Assembly (NCBI GenBank): GCA_902800005.1
Contig: CADCCP010000010.1
Span: forward strand, 1-64,000
Length of the DNA stretch: 64,000 nucleotides
Reading direction: 5' to 3'
Source of the DNA: an uncultured Ruminococcus sp.
GTDB lineage: Bacteria > Bacillota > Clostridia > Oscillospirales > Acutalibacteraceae
A program made the translations under genes and the position numbers. The notes under the pieces were generated by a model. That model was not told the origin of the DNA and did no database searches. It was given only the letters and a program-made list of their open reading frames with translations. Positions 8,712-17,879 of this stretch are shown piece by piece (the first letter of the stretch is position 1; each line of letters opens with the position of its first letter).

Positions 8712-8757
8712 TTTCTCATTTCTCATTTCTCATTCCTCATTCCTCATTTATCATTCA
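8712..8757. repeat. Heptanucleotide tandem repeat (TTTCTCA class), entering rarA
   Basis: Three TTTCTCA, two TTCCTCA and TTTATCA follow in exact 7-bp register. The last units overlap the rarA stop codon and encode its final residues, so the repeat has shaped the C-terminus of RarA. Confidence 0.88.
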
Positions 8758-10015
8758 GTTTGATTTTGTCCCAATAGGCTTTATAAGCCTGTTCATTCTT
8801 GTTGAGTGACGGTTCATAATAGACCGTTCCCACGAGGTCATCAGGCATATATTGCTGTTGTGTCCAGTGATTAGGGAAATCATGCGGATATAAATAGAAC
8901 TGACCTTTTTTCTGAACGTCATCACCGTCATAATGCTTGTTTTGCAGATGTCGGGGAAAGCCCTTTCCATAGCCTTTCTCTACATCTTGCATAGCTTTAT
9001 TTATAGCCATATATGCGGAATTTGATTTAGGTGACTGTGCCACGAGTATAACGGCATTTGCAAGAGGTATTCTCGCTTCGGGCAAGCCTACCGCCAAAGC
9101 CGTATCAACGGCGGCTTTAACTATGGGGATAATATTCGGATTGGCAAGTCCCACGTCTTCACTTGCACATACAAGAAGTCGCCTGCAAGCTGAAGGCAGA
9201 TCTCCTGCTGCCAATATCCTTGCAAGATAGTGAATAGCCGCATCTGCATCCGAACCTCTCATAGACTTCTGGAAAGCTGACAGCAGATCATAATGTTCGT
9301 CACCCTCACGGTCATATTTAACAGCACTCTTTTGTGTAAGCTGCATGACCGTTTCAAGAGAAACTTCACGTTTACCGTCTATCATCATGGACGATATGAC
9401 AGACAATTCAACTGCATTGAGGGCTTTTCTGACATCTCCCCCACACGCATAAGCTATATGTTCCGCCGCTTTTTCAGGCATGACGATATTTTCACCTGTT
9501 TCATTTTGAAGGAACTCTACCGCCCTTTTGACTGCTTTCAATACATCGTCTTTTTCAACGGGCTTGAATTCAAATACTGTTGAACGGCTGAGAATAGCCC
9601 CATGTATATAAAAATACGGATTTTCGGTAGTAGAGGCGATCAAAGTTATACTGCCGTTTTCAATGTACTCAAGTAAAGTTTGCTGTTGCTTTTTATTGAA
9701 ATACTGTATCTCGTCAAGATAGAGAAGTATACCGTTTACACCGCCAAATCCCGAAAGTTCACCGACAATGTTTTTAATATCAGCCGTTGAAGCATTAGTG
9801 CCGTTGAGTTTACGGAGAGTTTTATTTGTTTGTTTTGCGATGATAGATGCAAGAGTAGTCTTACCGACTCCCGATGGACCGTAAAAAACCATATTGGGAA
9901 TATTACCTGAAAGAATTATATTTCTGAGGGGCTTGTTTTCGTCAAGCAGGTGATGTTGACCTGAAATTTCATCAAGAGTTTTCGGTCTGAGCCTGTCCGC
10001 AAGCGGTGCCGTCAT
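8744..10015 (-). CDS. rarA: Replication-associated recombination protein A (RarA/MgsA, AAA ATPase)
   Basis: AAA+ ATPase of 423 residues of the clamp-loader family that acts at stalled replication forks. Visible are Walker A GPSGVGKTT (near residue 47), Walker B ILLYLDEIQYF, sensor 1 IASTTENP, and the C-terminal MgsA region with ARIPLANAVILVAQSPKSNSAY and HLQNKHYDG. The ATG at 10015 is chosen because GGGAGG sits eight bases upstream and homologues start at MTAPLADRLRP. A longer open frame to 10081 begins inside a heptanucleotide repeat and is not supported. It appears to be transcribed alone. Confidence 0.95.
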   Translation of the reverse strand: MTAPLADRLRPKTLDEISGQHHLLDENKPLRNIILSGNIPNMVFYGPSGVGKTTLASIIAKQTNKTLRKLNGTNASTADIKNIVGELSGFGGVNGILLYLDEIQYFNKKQQQTLLEYIENGSITLIASTTENPYFYIHGAILSRSTVFEFKPVEKDDVLKAVKRAVEFLQNETGENIVMPEKAAEHIAYACGGDVRKALNAVELSVISSMMIDGKREVSLETVMQLTQKSAVKYDREGDEHYDLLSAFQKSMRGSDADAAIHYLARILAAGDLPSACRRLLVCASEDVGLANPNIIPIVKAAVDTALAVGLPEARIPLANAVILVAQSPKSNSAYMAINKAMQDVEKGYGKGFPRHLQNKHYDGDDVQKKGQFYLYPHDFPNHWTQQQYMPDDLVGTVYYEPSLNKNEQAYKAYWDKIKLNDK

Positions 10016-10063
10016 AATATACCTCCCTTGTAAATTGAAAAGAGAGTGGAACATGGAAATAAC

Positions 10064-10091
10064 TCCACTCTCCACTCTCAAAACTTCACTC
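10064..10091. repeat. Heptanucleotide tandem repeat (TCCACTC class)
   Basis: TCCACTC, TCCACTC, TCAAAAC, TTCACTC in register, abutting the transketolase C-subunit stop codon. An inverted AGAGTGGA lies at 10043-10050. It shares the phrase ATAACTCCACTCTCC with the repeat at 39057. Confidence 0.8.
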
Positions 10092-11021
10092 TTATTTCAT
10101 GATCTCTGTAATGCGTTTTGCAAGTCCGTCAGCATCAAGACCGAATTCAGCGAGAAGTCCCAATGCAGGACCGCTGTGACCGTAAGTGTCATCTATACCG
10201 ATTCTCTTGACGGGTACGGGACAATATTCGGAAGTCACAGCACATACAGCTTCACCAAGACCGCCTATTATACTATGTTCTTCAACGGTGATGATCTTGC
10301 CTGTTTCCTGAGCAGCCTTTATGATAATGTCCTTGTCAATGGGCTTTATGGTGTGCATATTGATAAGACGGGCATTGATACCCTTTTCTTCAAGAGCCAT
10401 GACAGCTTTGAGAGCTTCATTTACAACAAGACCTGTTGCAATGACAGTAACATCTTTACCGTCCTTGAGGGTGATACCCTTTCCGAGTTCAAACTTATAT
10501 GTATCGGGATCATTGAAAGTATCGATAGCAAGTCTGCCGAGTCTGATATAAACGGGACCGTTGTAGGCAAATGCAGCTTTGACGGCTTCCGTCATTTCAT
10601 AGTGATCGGCAGGATTGAGAACGACCATTCCGGGAATGGTTCTCATCAAAGCAAGGTCTTCACAGCACTGATGGGTAGCACCGTCTTCACCTACGGTTAT
10701 ACCTGCATGAGAACCCGCTATTTTGACGTTCAAGTGGGGATAGCCTACGGAATTTCTTATCTGTTCATAAGCCCTGCCCGTTGCAAACATTGCAAACGAT
10801 GCTGCAAAAGGAACTTTTCCGCAAGTAGCAAGACCTGCTGCAACGCCTATCATATTGCCCTCTGAAATACCGCAGTCAAAGAACCTGTCGGGATAGGCTT
10901 TTTTGAATATTTCGGTTTTAGTAGCAGCCGCAAGGTCTGCATCAAGTACAACTATTTCGGGGTGAGTTTTTGCCAGCTCGCAGAGTGCAAGACCAAAACT
11001 TTCTCTTGTAGCGATTTTCAT
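10092..11021 (-). CDS. Transketolase, C-terminal subunit (split enzyme)
   Basis: The pyrimidine-binding and C-terminal half of transketolase (309 residues), which pairs with the N-terminal subunit at 11026 to transfer two-carbon units in the non-oxidative pentose phosphate pathway. It begins MKIATRESFG, with FFDCGISEGNMIGVAAGLA carrying the catalytic Glu of the TPP pyrimidine site. The C-terminal domain contains ITVEEHSIIGGLGEAV. The ATG at 11021 lies four bases past the stop of the N subunit, and its GGAG ribosome site is within the last codons of that gene, so the two are translationally coupled. Split transketolases are usual in clostridia. Confidence 0.94.
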   Translation of the reverse strand: MKIATRESFGLALCELAKTHPEIVVLDADLAAATKTEIFKKAYPDRFFDCGISEGNMIGVAAGLATCGKVPFAASFAMFATGRAYEQIRNSVGYPHLNVKIAGSHAGITVGEDGATHQCCEDLALMRTIPGMVVLNPADHYEMTEAVKAAFAYNGPVYIRLGRLAIDTFNDPDTYKFELGKGITLKDGKDVTVIATGLVVNEALKAVMALEEKGINARLINMHTIKPIDKDIIIKAAQETGKIITVEEHSIIGGLGEAVCAVTSEYCPVPVKRIGIDDTYGHSGPALGLLAEFGLDADGLAKRITEIMK

Positions 11022-11025
11022 GACA

Positions 11026-11868
11026 TTAGCCCTCCAATTCTTTAAGCTGTGCATTGAGTTCTTCAATGGCAATTTTATATTCATCGGCATTGGGAGCTTT
11101 TCCATGCCAGCCGACCTGATCTTCCATGTATGAAACGCCCTTGCCCTTTATAGTATCGGCAATAATGACAGTGGGCTTTCCTTTTATTGTCTTGGCTTTT
11201 TCAAAGGCGGATTCTATCTCGTTGAAATCGTTGCCGTTCATTCTGATAACTTCAAATCCGAAGCCTTCAAATTTCTTTCCGATGTCTCCCAGACCTGCAA
11301 CATCATCTACATGACCGTCTATCTGCAAGCGGTTGAAATCGACTATCATGCAGAGATTGTCAAGTTTCATATGGACTGCAAACATGGCAGCTTCCCAGAC
11401 CTGACCTTCCTCACATTCGCCGTCACCGAGCATGGTGTAAACTCTGTAATTTTTGTTGTCGAGTTTGCCGGCAAGAGCCATTCCGCAGGCAGCGGATACA
11501 CCCTGACCGAGTGAACCTGAACTCATGTCAACGCCGGGAGTACCTTTCATATCGGGGTGTCCCTGAAGCATTGCACCGATATGACGGAGAACTTTTATCT
11601 CGTCAGTTGAAAAATATCCTTTCAATGCAAGTGCGGCATAGAGAGACGGACAGCAGTGACCTTTTGAAAGGACAAATCTGTCTCTGTCGGGGTTTTTGGG
11701 ATCGGCGGGATCGACGTTCATTTCTTTGAAATAGAGGTATGTCATAATATCGGCAGCCGAAAGCGAACCGCCCGGATGTCCCGATTTCGCATTGAACACA
11801 CCCTCTATCGTCCATATACGCACCTTACAGGCAATTTTCTGCATTTCCAACAATTCTTTACTATCCAT
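11026..11868 (-). CDS. Transketolase, N-terminal subunit (split enzyme)
   Basis: The thiamine diphosphate-binding half of transketolase (280 residues). GHPGGSLSAADIMTYLYF and the block MLGDGECEEGQVWEA (GDG...N TPP/Mg motif, completed by DFNRLQIDG) are clear. GGAGG about eleven bases upstream supports the ATG at 11868 (MDSKELLEMQ); an upstream in-frame ATG would overlap that ribosome site. A probable extended -10 promoter (TGCTATAAT) lies at 11909-11914. Confidence 0.94.
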   Translation of the reverse strand: MDSKELLEMQKIACKVRIWTIEGVFNAKSGHPGGSLSAADIMTYLYFKEMNVDPADPKNPDRDRFVLSKGHCCPSLYAALALKGYFSTDEIKVLRHIGAMLQGHPDMKGTPGVDMSSGSLGQGVSAACGMALAGKLDNKNYRVYTMLGDGECEEGQVWEAAMFAVHMKLDNLCMIVDFNRLQIDGHVDDVAGLGDIGKKFEGFGFEVIRMNGNDFNEIESAFEKAKTIKGKPTVIIADTIKGKGVSYMEDQVGWHGKAPNADEYKIAIEELNAQLKELEG

Positions 11869-11908
11869 TGCAAGCCATTCCTCCGATTTCATTTTGTTAT
11901 TTAAGAAG

Positions 11909-11914
11909 ATTATA
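11909..11914 (-). promoter_or_regulatory. Extended -10 element for the transketolase operon
   Basis: TATAAT preceded by TG with one intervening base on the minus strand, about 40 bp before the start codon of the N subunit. No convincing -35 is seen. Confidence 0.45.
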
Positions 11915-11965
11915 GCACACACGTTCGCACTTTTATTTCCTTAAAAGAATTAAAAATACATAACA

Positions 11966-12721
11966 TCACTTTTGTATCTTAGTACCCGATTTTTTAGACT
12001 TTTTACGTAAATTTTCGGTCAATTTGCGTTTTGTGCTGATGGTAGAGCAGATGATGAAGCCGATTATGACAAGTCCCATACCGATGAGTATAAGTCCCCA
12101 CATGAGGTAATTTATACTGTCATTCTGAGAGCTTTCACCGTCCTTGATGTCACGGATCGCATTGTCAGAGCTTTTGTTGCTTGTTTCGGCTTCAAGGCGT
12201 TTTCTGAGATATTCCCAATCTTTTGAAGTCAGTTCGGAATTGTCGATGGACGTTTCCCTGTATGTAGAAGGTTCACTGCTTTCTTCATAATAGTATTCTG
12301 TAGTTTCGCTGTCCTCGTCCTGACTTGACGTTCCGTAATAGTATATTATAGGTTCAAAGCTGCTTTCGGGAGAGCTTTCACTTTCTTCATAGTAGTAATA
12401 GCTCGATTCAGTTTCATAGTAGTAGCTGCTTTCCTCGAACTCGGAATATTCGTTTTCTTCCTCAGAGGATTCTTCATCATCTTCAGAGGATTCCTCTTCT
12501 TCGTCATCGGAGAATTCGGATTCATCAGTTTCGGAAGATTCCTCCTCAGAAAATTCGGAAGAGTCTTCTTCTTCGTCAATGCTTTCCTGTACAAAAGGCG
12601 ATTCGGAAAGCTCGGTGCTTTCCTCGTCATTTTCTGCATGAACGCCCAAAGAAACCGAACATATCCCCGCAAATGCCATGCACAATGCTATCAGTTTTAA
12701 AAAGCCTTTTCTGCTTTTCAC
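11966..12721 (-). CDS. Secreted or membrane-anchored Ser/Glu/Tyr-rich protein, unknown function
   Basis: 251 residues. A signal peptide ends near VSLGVHA. A highly acidic low-complexity stretch of S, E, D and Y (about residues 32-165) follows, then a short mixed region. One transmembrane segment (WGLILIGMGLVIIGFIICST) and a basic tail with RKKSKKSG end the protein, so it is anchored with the acidic part outside. The GTG at 12721 is preferred: AAAGGGG lies nine bases before it and the resulting MKSRKGFLKL start is a normal signal peptide; the TTG six bases upstream is too close to the ribosome site. No family is recognised. The acidic ectodomain could bind cations or serve as a spacer, but this is a guess. 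Confidence 0.8.
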   Translation of the reverse strand: MKSRKGFLKLIALCMAFAGICSVSLGVHAENDEESTELSESPFVQESIDEEEDSSEFSEEESSETDESEFSDDEEEESSEDDEESSEEENEYSEFEESSYYYETESSYYYYEESESSPESSFEPIIYYYGTSSQDEDSETTEYYYEESSEPSTYRETSIDNSELTSKDWEYLRKRLEAETSNKSSDNAIRDIKDGESSQNDSINYLMWGLILIGMGLVIIGFIICSTISTKRKLTENLRKKSKKSGTKIQK

Positions 12722-12771
12722 GATCAACAGCCCCTTTCATACAGCTCTATACAACAAAGATTTTACCAAAC

Positions 12772-13593
12772 TTATATCAATAAATCAAGTATTTCTTCAA
12801 AACATACTCCGTCCTGAACGGGAATTTCCATTTCATTCGACAGTGCCACGCACTTTCCGACAAATTTCGCTGCTTTCTTGACTGACTCTTCAAGATCAAC
12901 GCCATTTACGGCATCGGCAGCTATGATGGAAGCAAAGACATCGCCGGTTCCTGCATGGGACTTTCCTGTTATGCCGAAGGAAAGCATTTTTCTTTTATCG
13001 CCGTCACAGATGAAATTGCCTATATTTTTTCCCTGCATAATGCCTGTTATTACAATTTTACCTGCTCCCATTTTTTTGAGCCTGTAAGCAATTTCTTCTA
13101 TCTCGTTTAAAGAATATTCCCCGTCATGATAAGGCGTATCCGTCAGGATACACGCTTCCGTCAGATTAGGGGTAAGTATATCCGACAGCGGTACTAAATT
13201 TTTCATTTCCCTGCACAGCTTTTCATCTATCGTTGCATATGTTTTGCCGTTGTCTGCCATAGCGGGATCGACTGTCACGGAAGTATTTTTATCGGCAAAT
13301 CTCCCGATAAAGTCCTCTACTATTTTCGCCTGTTTTTCAGAGCCTAAAAAGCCCGTATAAATGCCGTCAAACTGCAAGCCGAGCTTTTCCCATTTCATGT
13401 AATAGGCTTTCATCTTGTCGGTATAGTCGTCAAAAAAGTAATCTTCATATCCCGTGTGATTTGAAAGTATCGCCGTAGGCACTGCACAGCACTGTATTTT
13501 CATAGCCGAGATTATAGGCAGAGATACAGTTAAACTGCATCTGCCGAATCCCGAAAAATCGTTTATTACTGCAATTTTTTTTTGTCGTTTCAA
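12772..13593 (-). CDS. Pyridoxamine/pyridoxal kinase-like PfkB-family kinase
   Basis: 273 residues, ribokinase fold, likely phosphorylating pyridoxal or pyridoxamine to make PLP. It begins KKIAVINDFSGFGRCSL as in PdxY-type kinases. It has SNHTGY, VDPAMADNGKTY, LTPNLTEA and the C-terminal anion hole/catalytic motif SHAGTGDVFAS with the catalytic Asp. The TTG at 13593 is chosen because AGGAG is eight bases upstream; a TTG three codons earlier overlaps the ribosome site. It is the last gene of the tex-HAD-lipoprotein-kinase operon, 12 bp after the lipoprotein gene. Family is firm; the exact vitamer is inferred. Confidence 0.88.
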   Translation of the reverse strand: MKRQKKIAVINDFSGFGRCSLTVSLPIISAMKIQCCAVPTAILSNHTGYEDYFFDDYTDKMKAYYMKWEKLGLQFDGIYTGFLGSEKQAKIVEDFIGRFADKNTSVTVDPAMADNGKTYATIDEKLCREMKNLVPLSDILTPNLTEACILTDTPYHDGEYSLNEIEEIAYRLKKMGAGKIVITGIMQGKNIGNFICDGDKRKMLSFGITGKSHAGTGDVFASIIAADAVNGVDLEESVKKAAKFVGKCVALSNEMEIPVQDGVCFEEILDLLI

Positions 13594-13605
13594 AAACTCC
13601 AACTC

Positions 13606-14001
13606 CTAATTTATTGCCAAGCCGTCTATATCCCAGTCAAAGTCAAAGAAGGAAATTCCGCCCTGAACACCGTTTAAATGAGTGTATGAGATCATCGCAT
13701 TTTCCTTGAAATAATCATAATTTGCGATCAAGCCGTCATCTTTGAGTTTTCCGACAAAGTTAAGAGCCATTTCAATTTTCTTCTCTTTATCGGCATTCAG
13801 ATATTCCTCACTTTCAAGGAAATTTGCTGCTTGACTCTCTGCCTGATGCATTTTTTCCCAAAGGTCATATGATTCTTCTTCAGTGCCGTACTCTTGAACG
13901 GAATTTTCAGATACGGACTGCTGTGGAACAGTTTCGGCATTATTTCCGCACGCCGACAGCAAAACAACAGAACATATTGCCAAAATAAATATCTTTTTCA
14001 T
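13606..14001 (-). CDS. Small lipoprotein, unknown function
   Basis: 131 residues with a lipoprotein signal: MKKIFILAICSVVLLSACGN, lipobox LSAC with the lipidated Cys at residue 18. A short S/E/Q-rich linker precedes a small globular part of about 80 residues, which no known family matches by eye. The ATG overlaps the stop of the HAD phosphatase gene by four bases (translational coupling). It would face the outside of the membrane. Confidence 0.85.
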   Translation of the reverse strand: MKKIFILAICSVVLLSACGNNAETVPQQSVSENSVQEYGTEEESYDLWEKMHQAESQAANFLESEEYLNADKEKKIEMALNFVGKLKDDGLIANYDYFKENAMISYTHLNGVQGGISFFDFDWDIDGLAIN

Positions 14002-14654
14002 TTTTCATCACCCAATACTATTTGTACTATTTCAGACGGTTTTGTTACAAAAAACGTATCGGGAAAATATCTTTCCATTTCCTGACGGGTGCCGTAGCCG
14101 TACAGACAGCCGATGAAATCCGTTTTTGCCATGAACGCACCCTCTGCATCAAACTTTGTATCGCCTATCATGACGGCTTTTTTATCCCTGCCCAGATTTT
14201 CAAGCACATATTCTATGACCTGTATCTTGGTATGTCTTTCAGGCGTTCCGCTTGAACCGCCTACAAAATCAAAATACCTGTCAAGTTCCAGCATTTTGAC
14301 GATCTTATCTGCAAAAGGCTGATATTTTGTCGTGGCGACCGCAAGCAGTACACTTTTATCTTTGAGTTTCTGCAAAGTTTCGGGAATGCCGTCATATGCC
14401 TTATTTTTGTAGATACCCGTTTCAACGAAATTTCTTTTGTATATCTGCAAGCCCGTTTCGGCATCTTCATCAGAAAATCCGCATCTTTTCAGGCTGTCCG
14501 TCAAAGGCGGTCCTATAAAACTTGCAAGCGTTTTTTCATCGGGCAGAGGTCTTTGCATTTCATTAAACACTATTTTTACACAATCAAGTATGCCCTCGCC
14601 TGACTCACTCAAAGTACCGTCAAGGTCAAACAATGCTATATCATATTTTTTCAT
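13998..14654 (-). CDS. HAD-superfamily hydrolase (phosphoglycolate phosphatase-like)
   Basis: 218 residues, class IA HAD phosphatase. Motif I is DLDGTLSESG with nucleophile Asp11 and Asp13; motif II is AVATTKYQP; motif III Lys lies in the region TKIQV; motif IV is MIGDTKFDAEGA. A helical cap follows motif I. The substrate cannot be named from sequence. It overlaps tex by four bases upstream and the lipoprotein gene by four bases downstream, so the operon is tightly coupled. Confidence 0.9.
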   Translation of the reverse strand: MKKYDIALFDLDGTLSESGEGILDCVKIVFNEMQRPLPDEKTLASFIGPPLTDSLKRCGFSDEDAETGLQIYKRNFVETGIYKNKAYDGIPETLQKLKDKSVLLAVATTKYQPFADKIVKMLELDRYFDFVGGSSGTPERHTKIQVIEYVLENLGRDKKAVMIGDTKFDAEGAFMAKTDFIGCLYGYGTRQEMERYFPDTFFVTKPSEIVQIVLGDEK

Positions 14655-16801
14655 TTTCCGACACCTTTCATTGTAAGGGATATTCTGCCCTTTTCAGTAT
14701 CGACATTCAGTATGCGTACATTTACCACATCGCCGACTTTCAGCACATCAGACGGATGTTTGATACGTTTTTGGCTTATCTGAGAAATATGCACCAATCC
14801 GTCCTGATGTACGCCTATATCCACAAATGCACCGAAGTCAATGACATTTCTGACAGTGCCTTTCAGTTCCATGCCTTCTTTCAAGTCGCTTATATCAAGC
14901 ACATCTGTCCTTAAAAGCGGGGGAGGAAGTTCATCTCTCGGATCACGTCCCGGCTTTGTGATCTCTTTTATGATGTCCTGTAAGGTCGGCACACCTACAC
15001 CTGTTTTTGCACTGATGTTTTCAAGTCCGAGAGTTTTGGCTTTTTGGGGAAGATCACCTATATTGCCATTTGATATGTCTGAAAGTTCGTATCCGCACAA
15101 TTCAAGCAGCTGCTTGGCAGCAGTATAGGATTCAGGGTGTACGCCTGTGTTATCAAGGGGATTCTTGCTTTCAGGCACTCTAAGGAAGCCTGCACACTGT
15201 TCAAAGGCTTTAGGTCCGAGTTTGGGGACTTTTTTGAGTTCCGCACGTGAACTGAATGCACCGTTCTCTTCACGGTAGGCAACGATATTTTTTGAAACAG
15301 TAGAGTTGACACCCGATACCCTTGAAAGAAGTGCAGGTGAAGCTGTATTCAGGTCTGCACCGACACTGTTGACACAATCCTCCACAACTCCATCAAGTGC
15401 TTCACTCAGACGTTTCTGAGGCATATCATGCTGATACTGTCCGACACCGATGGCTTTCGGTTCTATTTTGACAAGTTCTGCCAGCGGATCCTGCAATCTT
15501 CTTGCAATGGAAACGGCACTTCTCAAAGTCAGATCCAGATCGGGCATTTCTGCCGCCGCCAGCTTTGAAGCCGAATAAACAGATGCACCTGCTTCATTTA
15601 CAACCATATACGACACTTTATCGTCAATTTCAGATATGCACTCTGCTGTAAACATTTCTGTTTCTTTGGAGGCTGTGCCGTTGCCTATGGCGATTATTTC
15701 AGCATGGTATTTCTTTATCATGTCTTTCAGTGTCTGCTTTGATCTTTTTACTTGAGATTCGTTGTGAGTGGGATATATGACAGAGGTATCAAGCACCCTG
15801 CCCGTAGCGTCAACGACTGCAAGTTTACAGCCTGTTCTGTAACCAGGATCAAGACCTATCGCAACATGACCTTTGACAGGCGGCTGCATCAAAAGCTGTC
15901 TCAAGTTAACTGCAAACAGCTTGATAGCCTGTTCATCAGCCATATCCGTGAGTTCTGAACGTATCTCTCTTTCGACAGACGGGAATATAAGTCTTTCATA
16001 TGCATCTTCACAAGCCGTTTTCACAAGATCGGAACATTCATTTTCGCCTTTCACGGTCAGCCTTTCTATGATATTCAGACACACCTGTGTATCTATCTCT
16101 ATGCCGACTTTCAGAAAATCCTCTTTTTCACCTCTGTCAATTGCAAGTATCCTATGGCTCGGTATATTTCTGACAAGCTCCTTATAGTCATAGTACACTG
16201 TGTAAACACTTTCCTTTTCGGCATCGACAGCCTTTGAAACTATGAATGCATTGTATCTGATGACGCTTTTAAGACGTTTTCTTATCTCGGCATTGTCGGA
16301 TATATTCTCGGCAATGATGTCCATAGCACCCTGCAAGGCTTCTTCCGCACTTTCAACGCCCTTTTGAGTATCGGCAAATTTCTCTGCTTCCGCAAGAGGA
16401 GAGATATTTCCCTGTGCAAATATCAAGTCTGCGAGGGGTTCAAGACCTTTTTCCTTTGCGACAGATGCACGGGTCTTTCTTTTTGGCTTGAACGGTCTGT
16501 AAATGTCTTCAAGTTCCGCAAGAGTCTTTGCACCGTCAAGAGCCTTTGCAATATCGTCATCCATCTTTTCAAGTCCCGTTATCAAGTTGAATATCTCCTC
16601 ACGCCTCTTGTCAAGACCTCTGAGATATTCAAGTCTTTCACTTATTTCTCTGATAGTCTGGTCATCGAGAGTGCCATGCAATTCCTTTCTGTAACGGGCA
16701 ATGAACGGGATAGTATTTCCCTCGTCAAGCAAATTTATTATATTCTGTGCATACTCTTCCTTTATTTTAAATTCCTCTGAAAGCTGTTTGCAATATTCCA
16801 T
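14651..16801 (-). CDS. tex: Tex-family transcription accessory protein (S1 RNA-binding)
   Basis: 716 residues, a conserved nucleic-acid-binding protein linked to transcription and RNA metabolism. The order is an N-terminal helical domain (EEYAQNIINLLDEGNTIPFIARYRKE), a YqgF/RNase H-like domain (IGLDPGYRTGCKLAVVDATG), helix-hairpin-helix motifs (LKKVPKLGPKAFEQCAGFL) and a C-terminal S1 domain (LKGTVRNVIDFGAFVDIGV). The length is standard. The start ATG at 16801 has only a weak A-rich ribosome site, because a TTAATAA heptanucleotide repeat begins within about six bases upstream. It is the first gene of a four-gene overlapping operon. Confidence 0.95.
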   Translation of the reverse strand: MEYCKQLSEEFKIKEEYAQNIINLLDEGNTIPFIARYRKELHGTLDDQTIREISERLEYLRGLDKRREEIFNLITGLEKMDDDIAKALDGAKTLAELEDIYRPFKPKRKTRASVAKEKGLEPLADLIFAQGNISPLAEAEKFADTQKGVESAEEALQGAMDIIAENISDNAEIRKRLKSVIRYNAFIVSKAVDAEKESVYTVYYDYKELVRNIPSHRILAIDRGEKEDFLKVGIEIDTQVCLNIIERLTVKGENECSDLVKTACEDAYERLIFPSVEREIRSELTDMADEQAIKLFAVNLRQLLMQPPVKGHVAIGLDPGYRTGCKLAVVDATGRVLDTSVIYPTHNESQVKRSKQTLKDMIKKYHAEIIAIGNGTASKETEMFTAECISEIDDKVSYMVVNEAGASVYSASKLAAAEMPDLDLTLRSAVSIARRLQDPLAELVKIEPKAIGVGQYQHDMPQKRLSEALDGVVEDCVNSVGADLNTASPALLSRVSGVNSTVSKNIVAYREENGAFSSRAELKKVPKLGPKAFEQCAGFLRVPESKNPLDNTGVHPESYTAAKQLLELCGYELSDISNGNIGDLPQKAKTLGLENISAKTGVGVPTLQDIIKEITKPGRDPRDELPPPLLRTDVLDISDLKEGMELKGTVRNVIDFGAFVDIGVHQDGLVHISQISQKRIKHPSDVLKVGDVVNVRILNVDTEKGRISLTMKGVGK

Positions 16802-16805
16802 CTTT

Positions 16806-16842
16806 TTAATTAATAATTAATAATTAATAATTAATAATTATT
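16806..16842. repeat. Heptanucleotide tandem repeat (TTAATAA class)
   Basis: At least four TTAATAA units in register directly before the tex start codon, occupying the place where its ribosome site would be expected. Confidence 0.88.
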
Positions 16843-16914
16843 GTTTCTGCTCCAATTATCATTAAAAATCAATTATAATTATTTCTCCTTTCTCCTTAAC
16901 ATTATTTTTTAGCA

Positions 16915-17694
16915 TTATTGATTATTAATTAATGACATGATCCATTGTGCTGTCCAACAAATGACATATATGACGGGCTGGTGTAAGAGATAGAACAATA
17001 AGGCGTGTCTGCCGATAAAGGCAAGGGGAGGGATATGTTTTTTTGCCGTCCACTTGGGGAACTTCTTTTTTGGGATAAGCCTGCCCAAAAATCCGCCTGC
17101 AAAAAACAGGAATATCCATGGCACTATCGGGAAATAGTCCGATGAAAAGAATGTGTTGTTCGGGAATCCGAACATGAAAAGAAAGTTTGTCGTATACCAA
17201 TTTTCCGGGAACTTCATTTCAAGAAGAAACGGTATTCCGTAAGTGCCTTCGGGAGTGCCAAGCAAAAATACAAAAATTAAGGCATTCACAAATATTCCGA
17301 CCCACATCGGAATTAAGGACAGGTATTTTTCGATCAGTCCGTATAATATCATACATGATGCAAGCATATGCAGGATACCGAAAACAACTATATATTCCGG
17401 CTTGAACAGATATGTTACAAGAGTGACACCAAGTGCGATCAGCCCTAACTTTACGCCCCTTTCAAGATTTGATTTCGACAGATTGCAAGCCATGCCCGAT
17501 ATGACTATAAATCCGCCTGCGAACCACGGTTCAGCCGGCATGAATATATCCATAAGCTTAGTTCCCCATGAAAAACCAAACATGACACCTGCCATATAAA
17601 ATGCATGATAAAATATCATGCACACTACCGCAAGTCCCCTCAGTTCATCAAGCATATGCAATCTCCATTTTTTCTTTTTGGCTTCGTCCGCCAT
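16915..17694 (-). CDS. Integral membrane acyltransferase-like protein (DUF1624 / HGSNAT family)
   Basis: 259 residues with about seven hydrophobic segments. The N-terminal block MLDELRGLAVVCMIFYHAFYM contains the Arg and His typical of the heparan-alpha-glucosaminide N-acetyltransferase / DUF1624 fold, followed by VISGMACNLSKSN and a C-terminal GRHALLFYLLHQPVIY. Relatives transfer acetyl groups from cytosolic acetyl-CoA to sugars across the membrane; the substrate here is unknown. The ATG at 17694 has GGGGAG eight bases upstream. It appears to be a single-gene unit. Confidence 0.85.
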   Translation of the reverse strand: MADEAKKKKWRLHMLDELRGLAVVCMIFYHAFYMAGVMFGFSWGTKLMDIFMPAEPWFAGGFIVISGMACNLSKSNLERGVKLGLIALGVTLVTYLFKPEYIVVFGILHMLASCMILYGLIEKYLSLIPMWVGIFVNALIFVFLLGTPEGTYGIPFLLEMKFPENWYTTNFLFMFGFPNNTFFSSDYFPIVPWIFLFFAGGFLGRLIPKKKFPKWTAKKHIPPLAFIGRHALLFYLLHQPVIYVICWTAQWIMSLINNQ

Positions 17695-17757
17695 TCAGAA
17701 CACTCCCCTTTTGAAATCAAAAATGATGAATCAAAAAAGAACATAAAAAATTTTCCA

Positions 17758-17783
17758 TTCTTTATTTCTCATTTCTCATCTCT
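17758..17783. repeat. Heptanucleotide repeat, short (TTTCTCA class)
   Basis: TTTCTCA, TTTCTCA and a partial TCTC after TTCTTTA, in the intergenic space between divergent genes. Confidence 0.65.
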
Positions 17784-17879
17784 ATTGATTTAATCTGCCG
17801 ATGTATGTTATAATAATTATACAATCAATTATATCAGCAAACTTTGATATAATCAAGAAGAATAAGTGAGGTTTTTTAA

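Noticed and set aside
10016..10081. N-terminal extension of RarA beginning MRVESGV
   Set aside because: The extension is a translated TCCACTC heptad repeat with no conserved residues; the true start has a strong ribosome site.
10035..10865. A 276-codon ORF opposite the transketolase C subunit
   Set aside because: Antisense shadow; the minus-strand gene has clear motifs and a coupled ribosome site.
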